The notes under the pieces were generated by a model, which searched no databases, had not been told where the DNA came from, and worked only from the letters and a program-made list of their open reading frames with translations. The translations under genes were made by a program, and so were the position numbers. This document shows positions 40,701-52,700 of a stretch of 64,000 nt of DNA, piece by piece (the first letter of the stretch is position 1; each line of letters begins with the position of its first letter). The stretch is from NCBI GenBank assembly GCA_963082975.1, contig OY720344.1, positions 76,744,053 through 76,808,052 on the forward strand, in the 5' to 3' direction. Origin of the DNA: Labia minor. Taxonomy: Eukaryota; Arthropoda; Insecta; Dermaptera; Spongiphoridae.

Positions 40701-43700
40701 ACGGAACCAACTACAACTGCCTGCTAACCTCAAAAGCACATTCACTACCAGTTATGCCAACCTCACAAACAAAAATTTCCCTTTCAGCTAAGAAATACTT
40801 GACTATAAGCGACCATTCCGCGAACTTTTTGACCCTAGTAGTATGTAAAATGTAACATAGAATTTAATATTTACTTTATTTTACTTACACGTTTTTTTGT
40901 ATCCCGGTATTTCAAATTTCAAATACCAAATACCGGTATTCAGATTTTAGTTCGGTATTGTAAGCCCTAGTAAAAGTAAATAAAATTAATAATATTATTT
41001 TACAAAATAAAATATAATAAAAGTATAAAAAATAACTTAAATATATACCTACATATTGAAGTTATCGTTAACTTATAATTAAAATTAAAAAAATAAAGTG
41101 TTATTAAATGAGTTTAATTTAGATTAAATTAAATGAAAATAATTAAAAAGTATTTTTGAAATTTAAATAAAAAAATAATTTTAATATGTATATTTTATTT
41201 AAAAAAATAGTCAATTGAATATATGAAACTCTACTTCATTCTATTTGAATAAATAAATACATTACATATGTCGATACATTACATAAATATTTATAATTAA
41301 ATTGTTAAAACAATGTTTGTTTTAATTGTTTGAATTAAGTTTGGCTTTAAGCAATGTTTTGATTTAAATAGCTTCATAAAAAATTAAAATCTTGAATGAA
41401 AACTAACTCAATATAAACAAATTTTCCAATAATACGGTCACTAGTTTACTTTATTCTTCAATTATAGTTCAATGCGTTAATGGTATTTTTATCAAGATAC
41501 TAATTTTTTTTTTATTAAATTTTATTAAATTAATTAAAATTTAATCATGAGTAAAAAAAAATTAAAAAAAAGAAATATATTAATAGATATTTATTTAAAT
41601 AAGTTGACCTGTGGCCAGGTCCGAACCGACCGACGGTTTGAAGTAAATTAATTTTCAGCTACAGAAACAATTTCAAATAATTTTAATATATCTATTAATG
41701 TAATAAAAAACAGATATGAATATAACATAAATATTTATAATTTTATTTTATTTATAATATATATGTAAGACCAGGCTGTGACGTCATGAATGGCTGGATG
41801 ACGTCATATAATTTTAAATCAAGAAAAAACTAATAAATATGATTTTCCCGAGGATAAAACCAATACAAAGTGCATGATTCGTGGTGATATATAAAAAAAT
41901 CTCCTCATGTGAAATTTGGTGTGAAAATAACCCTTCCCTTCCTATCGTCGATCGCTAATACTACCACTTCCGGTTTCCGGATATACACCAAAAGTTGATC
42001 AATTCATCCCACTGATGCATTAAGTAAATATACCAAATTTCATCAAAATCGGTTGAGCCGTTCAGGCTGTACACATCTATACGGACGGACAGACGGACAG
42101 ACGGACAGATGGACGGACAGACATCATGCTAAAAATACTTTTTTCTGTTTAGAAAATGCATGATTCGTGGAGATATGTAAAAATCTCCACATGTGAAATT
42201 TGGTGTGAAAACAATACCTCCCTTACTATCGTCGGTCGGTAAAAAATTGAGCATATGAGATTCATCTTGATTTTATTTAAAATAATCATTTATTTTTAAT
42301 GTTCTAATAAAAAATTCATTATTTATTGTCAATGATATGAAACTTACGTTCAGTTTCAATTCGATCTGAAAGAATTAAATGGATGGTTAATTTTTTGAAT
42401 ATAATTGAAATTCATAAATGTGTTAAAGATTGGATTGGATTTTTTTTTATTTATAAATTTTAACCTTTTTTCCCTTGCTTTGATAATAAATTAATAGTAA
42501 AGGAAGATAATTAAGCTAGCGTTAAGCGTTTGGTGAATGACCCTGTAGCGATTCAACCCACGTCGGGTGTAAATTAATATATGGTACAACACTCTAAATA
42601 CAATTGAAGTCATTTGACAATCGCTATAAATAACTTTCCTAACTTCTCTCTGTTTTACTCTATAATTAACTTCATGGGAATTCGTTTGTTATCATCCGAG
42701 AAACACATTGATGTAAATAATTAAGTATTTGCTTTGAGGGAGGCTGACTGATTGAGGTTTCTATTGATGAGGAAAAGGAGGGGTGGGGGACAATATTATG
42801 ATGATTATATATTATATCTAAAAGTGGTATATGGAAATAATTAGAAATTATTAACTTCATTATTTTCCCTCCTATTGAATAATTTTTGTTAAAAGTTAAG
42901 TTAAGTTACTCTCTTTGTAATACATATAATAATATATTAAATAAACTAAAATTAAATTTAAATAGTTATACACATTAATAAAATGTTTTTATGAAAAATA
43001 TTTGGTGAAGTTTCACACTGAATGATATATTATATGTACATTTCGGTTGTTACGCCATAATCAGAAGAAGCTTCTTCTCAACTCTCAAAATAATATATCA
43101 ATAATATTAAAACTTTACCGAGTGTTTATAAGAAAAATATTTTCTATTTTGATTTAGATTATTCAGTTTAATTTTAGATTATATAACCAATCTATATTAT
43201 CTTAAGAAATTATTTTAAAAAATTCTTTGATAGATCCGATATAAGAATAAATTAGATTAAATAGATTTTATATAAATAATATAAAACTTTAAATTTTCAA
43301 TAATATATCTGGGTTCATCAATCTATATCATCATTTTTACCGACCGACGATAGGAAGGAAAGGTATTGTTTTCACACCAAATTTCACATGTGGAGATTTT
43401 TACATATCTCCACGAATCATGCATTTTGTTAACAGAAAAAGGTATTTTTAGCATGATGTCTGTCCGTCCTTCCGTCTGTGTGTCAGTATTGATGCGTACA
43501 GCTTGAACTTCTCAACGGATTTTGATAAAATTTGATATATTTACTTAATGCATCAGTAACATGAATTGATCAACTTTTGGTGTATATTCGGAAACCGGAA
43601 GTGGTAGTTTACAAAGTATTATTTTTATATTCATTGTCCCAAAATATTTCACTTAAAATATAGTAGTAATTAATTATTGAGTAATTAAACTAAAAATAAA

Positions 43701-46700
43701 AACCAAGATAAAATAATTTAATCATCTACTTCAAAATATTCAAAATATTTTTTTTGATACTATATATAAATATATATATATATATTATATATAATGTTGT
43801 TTGGAGTCGGTCGGTTCTGTGCATGGCCACAGCTCATATTTTTATTTTTATAATATTTCTTTTATAACGGTCATGTGATTTAATTTGAAGAGAATAAAGG
43901 GGTTATATATATATTTATAAGGGTGTCAATTAAAAACAACTTTATGCAAAAAATATATAAACTTAACACCTCTACAATTTAGACCATTTTAAATCTTTTG
44001 ATTTTTTTGATATGAAGCATTGCTTCGAATTGAATTGGAATGAAAAAAAAAATGTTCATTTTTTTGTGTTTGAAAATTGTTCACTCCCTTGAAAGAAGGA
44101 GGGAGAAACGTCATTGGGATAATAAATGTAAGCTAACACTGACCTGATTGAGCGGGATCCTCGATTATTCCATTAAAAGAGAGAGAGAGAATGTATGTAT
44201 TTGAGTGAGAGTATAGAGAGGTCAACTTCCTCGTGAGACGAAGTTGCCTACACCGAACTTCCATTCAAGTCCTGACGACATTTGCAATTTTATCGAATTC
44301 AATAAAAGGGAACGAAGGGAACGAAGGCTACTCGATCAAGTTTACTCATAAAAACGCCTTAATAAATCCCAACAAACAGGATTAAGTATTTCAAAGTATT
44401 TTAAAAGATAAACATATAAATTCTAAAATAATCTAGAATCTAGAATCTCTTCCATTCCCTTTAAAATAATTATTTACTTATTCATAAATATAGTATATAT
44501 CTCTAGAATAACGTTAGAAAATTATTTGAAATCATTTATTTAATTTTTTAAAGTGGGCGGACTGGGTAATCGTTCTTGGCCCATAAAATTAAAAAAAAAA
44601 ACCTTCAGAAATGAAGATATTAAAAAATATTTAATTTATCAGTTATTTATTTAACAAATCTTAATTGTATATCTAATATTTTATATAAAATTTATCTATT
44701 AATATATAAAATACAGTTAAATTTTAATTTATTTAAATGATATCATTGATTATAATAAATAATCATTCTGTTCGTTTAATGCTAGTCATAAATATATTGG
44801 TCTGACATAATGGAATCAATATTTACAATAAATACAATAATATATTCTTACCTAAAAACAAATTGGTTTTTAAAGTCAATTCTTATCTTATCTTATTAAT
44901 AAAACTAAATAACTTAAGAGTATATCTAATGGTTTTCCAATTTATAAAATCTAATTTACCTAATCACACAACAATTCCATCTCATTGTTGTGATAGAAAC
45001 TTAGAAATATTAAATTAATATAGTTAATATTATTTATTTATCAATATTAATTAATAATATTAATTATTTAAAAATAATTCATAATCATAAAATAATAAAT
45101 TGTGATACTAATTTAGGAATATTAAAATAATATAATTATTATTTTACATATATATTATATTATTCTAAAATTCTAAACGATTATTATATTCATATATACT
45201 CATTTTAATTGATTTTTTCTAATTCATTTTGCTTTATTTTTTAACAGACTGACGATAGTAAGGGAGGTATTGTTTTCACACCAAATTTCACATGTGGAGA
45301 TTTTTACATATCTCCACGAATCATGCATTTTCTAAACAGAAAAAAGTATTTTTAGCATGATGTCTGTCCGTCCGTCCGTCTGTCCGTCCGTATAGATGTG
45401 TACAGCCTGAACGGCTCAACCGATTTCGATGAAATTTGGTATATTTACATAATGCATCAGTGGGATGAATTGATCAACTTTTGGTGCAATTCCGGAAACC
45501 GGAAGTGGTAGTATTAGCGATCGACGATAGGAAGGAAAGGGTTATTTTCACACCAAAGGAGAATTTTTTATATATCACCACGAATCATGCACTTTGTATT
45601 GGTTTTATCCTCGAGAAAAATCATATTTATTAGTTTTTTCTTGATTTAAAATTATATGACGTCATCCAGCCATTCATGACGTTAAAGCCTGGTCTTGCAT
45701 ATATATTATAAATAAAATAAAATTAAAAATGTTTATATTTATTATTTATGTATCCATATCTGTTTTTTATTACATTAATAGATATATGAAAATTATTTGA
45801 AATTGTTTCTGTAGCTGGAAATTAATTTATTTCAAACCGTCGGTCGGTTCGGACCTGGCCACAGGTCAACTTATTTATTTTGCTATTATTTAATTTTAAA
45901 AACCAACAATGCGATCCTTACAGTCTTTAATTTTAGAAGATTTATTTAATAAATATATTAATAAATTAAAAAATTGTAATATTGGTTTCTAATATGTCAA
46001 CAAATTATAGTATAATAAACTTTATTTTCATTATTATTGGACAATAAGTATTCAAATGATCATCAAAGTTTATGTAACCAAATATAACCAGCAAATATTG
46101 CTGTTTACCAGCAGAAGATGTATAATTAAAATTTTAATTTTACATCTAATAATTATTTACTTTTCTATGATTATATTCGTCAAATAATTTGCTCAGTTAA
46201 ATTAATAATTGCTCGATATTATTTTGAATTTATTTTATGATTAATTTTATAATTTTATTAAATATACTATTTTCAAATAAAATGCCTATTTATTTATTAA
46301 AAATATTAAATGATCATACTTAATATTACTAAATAGGAGGAAATTAATATTCCAAAAAAAATAAATGTTGAAAACTCTTAAAAATGTATTTCTATAATAC
46401 TTCAGAAAAATAGAATGAGATTTCTTTCTTTGATCTTTATTAAAAAACTTGAATAAAAATAAATTAAATTTATTTATGTATTTAATCAATTCCTTTGTCT
46501 TTTTGAATGAATTTCTAAAGAACCATGACTAGGTCAATAGGAGAATTCCTTTTATTTTGTTAAAAATGTTAAAGGCTAATTTTCAAAGAAGATTAAAATC
46601 TATTAATTTACTGAAATACGTTTTATAAATTCAATAATTTTAAAATATTTTAATTATTTAGGTATATGAGAGAAGAATTCTTGCAAAGTTCTTATAAAAT

Positions 46701-49700
46701 TATCTTTTTACTTAATTTATTAGTACATATTATAATTCAAATATATCATTTAAAATATATTATTTAATTATGTTTAAATTTAAATTTAATTTATTTTTTT
46801 TCCATTCGTACATAACTGATTATGAATGAACACTTATTATTGAAAATTAATTTTGGAATATTTATTAATAAAATTCGTATTATGAATTCAAAATAATTAA
46901 TATAATTATAATATAAAAAATAATGATTTTAATAAATTAATTTATTAGTAAATAGTCACGGTAAATTAAAATTTAAAAAGACTTCTTAAAATGTAATTCT
47001 ACCCCAAGAAGTTAGATAACCACACTGACAGAGAAATAGCCAAATCGGTATCTTCAGATATATTTCATTAAATTAACATTGTTTTTTATTTATTTATTTA
47101 TTTATTTTTTAATTTAATTTATTATTTAATAAATATTATACAGCTAAAGAGTAAATTTCCTTTTATTATGGTACATAAATATTTTAATTAATTTTTTCTC
47201 TTATTTATTTTGTTTTCAGTGAGTGTGCACAGTCTCTCAACACCCATTGGAGCTTTTGTCAGTGGAATGATGAGTGACAGATTGGGACGAAAAACAACTC
47301 TTCAAGTTACTGTAATACCATTTTTATTAGGATGGCTTCTCATTGGTTTCGCTTTCAATCATATTTGCCTTATTTTGGGTCGAATTTTTGCAGGGTTATC
47401 AGTTGGAATTTTGGCTGCTCCTACGCAGGTAATTTTATTTTTTAATAAATTAAAAAACATATTTAAATTAATATTTAAATAGTGATAAAAATAAATATTA
47501 ATATCTATCTATCTCTGTGGCTCTAAGGAACGCAGCAACCACCTGCTCCAAGAATCCTGAGCTATGCTATAACCATCTAACTCCTATCCTCTCCCATCTC
47601 TCCCACTTCTATATATTAATATAAAATAATTAAACAACTCACTCACTAAAACAAATAAAATAAAATAAAATAAAAAAATAAAAATTGTAATTTAAAAATA
47701 TATATTTTATTAACGAATTTTATCGAAAACTAAATTTATTAATTTAAAGAAACTAATCAGATAATATGAAATAATTTACATAATCATTTGGATTTCTATT
47801 TAAAAATACTATTACAATATTAATAAATATTAAATTAAATTTAACATTGATTTTAATAACAATTTGTGCGGTTGGTTTACTATAAATAAATATTTAAATC
47901 AGTTCAATTAATTTAATTTAAAATTAAAATCAAATTATTTTCTTATCTATGATAATTTTATACAATAAAAATACAATTGATGTCATTAAACTTCAAAAAT
48001 GTCACTTGTTTGTAAAAAATAATCTTTTGAGTTTGTTATTAGAATCAACAATAATTAAAATGTATTTGTATGTTTCTTGAATAACAAATATCCTAATTAT
48101 GCTAAAACTGTTCCTTACTAAATGATATCTTGACAAACTAATCCAACATCTGAAATTTCCAATAGAAAAAGTGAGTTAACAGAATATAATGGTTCTTCAT
48201 TTGAATTTAAAAGATTATTTATAGATACAAGTATATTTTAAACTTGTTTTGACCTACATCGCATTCCAAAGAACAGTTCTATTTTATTTATTTCATCCAA
48301 CAAACATTTTTAGAGAAGTGAGACCAAATAAATAATATTTGTATATAAAAATGGGTTTTTCAAAAAGTCTTTAACTTAAAGAAAACAATTTAGTGCATTG
48401 TGTCTATATAATTTAATAAATGAGATACCAAAAAGTAAAGTATTTATTTATTTAATACAGGGATGATTGTTACTTTGAGTGGGGGTAGTGGCTCGTCATT
48501 ATCTCAACAATCTACTTATTCAATTATTGTCCTTGCAATTATTAAGTAGTAGAAACAAATATTAAAAAAAAAAAATATTAAAAAAGTTTTTTTTCAACAA
48601 CAACTTACTTCATTTCATTATCCTATTTAATTTACGAATCCTGTATTTTTTAAAGTACCGTGCGATACTAAATGTGCCACTCTACATTTAAAGAAACCGA
48701 GAAAATGAAGCCCAAAGTTCACAGCTTGTAGTAAATTCAGGTTTATTGATTACAGAAAAATGTATATTGCATTGCAATATTAAGATTATCAAGTTCATTA
48801 TTCACTTCATATATTGCAGATTACATTACATTACATTACATTACTAGGAAAATTTTAAAAATTGGAGTTAATCGGTTTGGTTTCTGAGTTGCACATATAT
48901 TAACCAATATGTTTTGCAATAATTAATTAATCAAATTTATTAATGATTAAATATTAATTTAAAATATTTGTTATAAAAATTTAATATAAATGAAAGTAGG
49001 ATGTAAATAGTAGAAGTTGAGTTCTACCTTAGTTGTGATGCAGCAAATCTGCACAAATAACGTTGAATAAATTAAATCATTCTTTTATTCTGTGCACTTT
49101 TAATTCAAGAGGTACAAACAATCATAACCAAAGAAAACAAAAATCTTCTTAATCATTTTCTAGTGACTGACAAAAGTTTAGTTCTATAATTCAAATTTAA
49201 TTAAAGAAAGACAACAGATAATCTCAAAATTATTTTTAAAATAATTTTAATTTAAATGGATTTTTTTTTCTTATTCCAATTATCAAGAAAAAAAAGGAAT
49301 GAATGAAAAAGAATCTATATATTTTTGTAACGAATTTGAATTAAGATTTATAATTCGCAGGGCTTCGAACCGGAACTGAACCGAAAACCGAAAACCGAAA
49401 AAAACCGGTATTTTTGTCGGAACGAAAACCGGAGCTGAACCGAAAAAAATAATATCGGTTTATTTCGGTTCAGTACGTGTTCAATCCAGAGTTGCCACAA
49501 GAGGTGTTTTGGCAACACCCAAGCCCGAATTTTTTTCAATTAGTTATGCCTCGCACTGCATGGTGTCGCTAAAAACTTTGTTTCAAAAATTAGTGTCCTA
49601 GTCATACTCTCCCTTCGGTTGTGTTGGCAGCGTCTCGTAGTCGCAATACAGAATTTAATGTTTTCATCGTTTATTTAATACTGATATTTTGATTTAATGA

Positions 49701-52700
49701 TAGTATTAATTTTTTAAATTATTTATTCCATTTGTTACAGGGTTATGTATTGATATAAAGAAAATGATTCATAAATATAAATAAAATTATTAAATAAATT
49801 TAAACAAATATTGAATAACTTTGACCAAGTACGAAGATTAGACAGTAAAAAACTTATTTTAGAATTTTGGGAGGAAAATAAAAATACATATCCTCATTTT
49901 AACAAAATTGCAATGGTGGTTTTAGGAGATACTGCAACACAAGTTAGTGTTGAAAGAGCTTTCTCTGGTTTAAAGTTTATTTTACGAGACAATAGAAATA
50001 GTTTAAATGAAAATATATTAGAAGATATTTTAATAATTAGAGGTATAATTTTCATCTTTTATAATTCTAGTTAATATATCCAAGAATCCTGTATACTTTA
50101 ACATTAAATATACGAATTTGTTTCGTTTGTTGAGTGTTTGTGAAAGTAGAAGGATGTAAAATAATATTCATACTTATTTGTTTCGTTTAATAAATTATAT
50201 TAACATCTTATATTATATACTTCTAATTATTATACCTTTAATTAATTATTATTATTTATATTATATTGTATCAATTCATGTAGTATGATTTAGGGTGGTA
50301 GCAAGAAATATTTTTATATATTTATGGCAGACTCGGCATACCCCGACCTAAATTTCTAATACAAATAAAAGGTCTTTAAAATTAATTAATCGGAGCTGAA
50401 CCGAAAACCGAAAACCGAAAAAAACCGTTATTTTTACCGGAACGAAAACCGGAACCGAACTGATATTTTTTTTTTTTATTGAACCGGAACGAAAACCGAA
50501 ACGAAAAAAATAACGGTTCGAAGCCCTGATAATTCGTAGAGAATTTAAATTTTATATTTCATCCCATCAAAGTTGACCTATCTATTGTACTTTCCTACTA
50601 CCCTACTCATCCTTGATTTAAATTATTCTTATAAGAGATGCATATCAATGAATCATAAAAGAGTTTAATTGTTTTTGTTTACCTTTGATATGTTTAATTA
50701 AAATTTGTTCATGATTTAATAAGAATAATTTTTATTATTACATTTAATTTTAATATTCAGGAAAATTTCATGTGTTATTAATTTATGTTTTATGCGCATT
50801 TCGTCTGTTACGCCATCATTAGAAATTTCTTTTTTTTCAAGTTAAATTAAAAATTTATCTTAAGTGGTATATTTTTTAATTTTAATTAAAGTATACTTGT
50901 TCATAGCTACAAAACATATAAATTATTTAAAAATATAAAATTTTATATTTATATTTATAATATTTATACAAAAGTAAAATACATTTTAAATATATTTATT
51001 TTAATTAATATTTAAAATTGAAATAATAATAATAATATATTATATTTTAAATTTCTTAATATACAAATAATATTATATTTTGTAAATACCATAAAAATAG
51101 TGTTTGAAGAAATTAATTTATTCTAATTTTCAGGTTTATTTAGGAGAACTATCGGAACCACATGTTAGAGGGATTTTGAGTGGAACACCTTTTATTGCTT
51201 ATTCGGTTGGAATTCTTTGTGTTTATATGTTAGGCTCAAAGTTACATTGGAGACTCGTTGCATTTATAGCCGTGAGCTTACCTGTAATTTCAACTTTAGT
51301 TCTCTTCTTTTTTCCTGAATCGCCTGTTTGGCTTTTGCGCAAAGGAAGAAGACAGGAATCAAAGAAAGCTCTATTATGGTTACGTGGAGGAGATGAAAAA
51401 AAGGTACCATCTTTTAATAAATTATTAAAATTTTTATAGCTAATTAATTGTTAAAGATTGAAATAATATGAATAGTCAACCTATATTTGTTTTTTTTTGT
51501 AGCGCTAGGGAACTAAAAAAAAAAGTTCTTAAGCCGCACAGCAACTACATTACTCCAAACTTCCATAACCTGAGTCATCTCGATTCGATTTCTATCTTCT
51601 CCAATTTCCCACTCAATTACCATTATTGTATTTTCACCGCGTTCTTCACTATCTTTTATTTGAATAAATAAAAATATTGAATTAAAATTATATAAATAAA
51701 TAAATTTTAGATTTGAATCATAGTCAGAAAAGTGAAAGAAAAATAATTCAAACCAATTCGAATGAGCAAATTAAACTAAATGTATAATTTATATACGTAT
51801 ATAAAATGTCATAATTCAATATGAACTTTAGTACTAAACTCTTTTAAATGATTAAGATTAGGTGTTATTTTTTCAAAAAAAATTCTGAATTCATTAAAAT
51901 ATTAAAAATATTTTTTTTTAATTTTTTATCTTTATCATCTAAGTTAATTTTACAAATAAATTAATACAATTTTCAGAAAAAAATCCTTTCATACCGAAAT
52001 TCGTTTTCGCTCAAAAGTATTAATATTTTAGGCAGTGATGTATTGGTAAAATAAGAAGTAAGGGAACGCATAGTGGGAGCAAAAAAAGTCCTATTTTCAG
52101 CAAACTATTTTTTTCCATATAAGTTTTTATTTTTTCTTATTCTTACTATACAAAATATTAACGAACCCAAAAAAAGAAATTCTAATAGTAGTTGTCGGGA
52201 CAGAAAAAAGTACTGGAACGCGTTCCGGTTCTGAAAAGAGGTAAGGGAACGAGTTTCCCCGCGTTGCCCTCCCAATACACCACTGATTTTAGATTTGCAA
52301 ATCAGTTTAAACTCGATAGAATAATCACAATGATATATACAAAATATATTATTTTATTAATTATAAAAAACATTTATAAGTTTATTAATGGCTTAAACAA
52401 AAGGTTTACCAATCAATTTAGTGATTAAATCAATTAAAAAATAAAGAAAAACGAAAAGAAAATGAAAGTTTTAATATATTGATTGAAGTAAAATAAACGT
52501 AAAACTATTACATTTAAAATTTCAACAAAATACTAAGACGTTCTCATCAGCTAATAAAAAATAAAAAAATATTTAATCTAAATAATTATTTTATTTCAAA
52601 CTTTGTTGTAATTTTTTATTAGATTTCAATGGCACGTTTGTTATTAAATAAAAGTTTATTTGTATGTTTGAAGCTTATTGTTAGACAAGAAAAAGGTTTG

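Larger units (their letters stand above)
39005..40970 (+). mobile_element. hAT element carrying two nested insertions
   Basis: Flanked by identical 8-bp duplications TAAAAGTA (38997-39004 and 40971-40978). Both ends are rich in 'accggtatt' motifs (39045-39085 and 40910-40940), and the right end is 'ttcggtattgtaagccctag', typical of the Restless-like hAT group. A transposase tail remains at 39090-39225. Into this shell were inserted the ACCGACCGACG-family copy (39225-40146) and a mariner derivative (40280-40841). The left terminus is less standard than the right. Confidence 0.72.

Noticed and set aside
48820-48844. Regularly spaced repeat as CRISPR-like array
   Set aside because: Simple ATTAC pentamer microsatellite in a eukaryotic intron.
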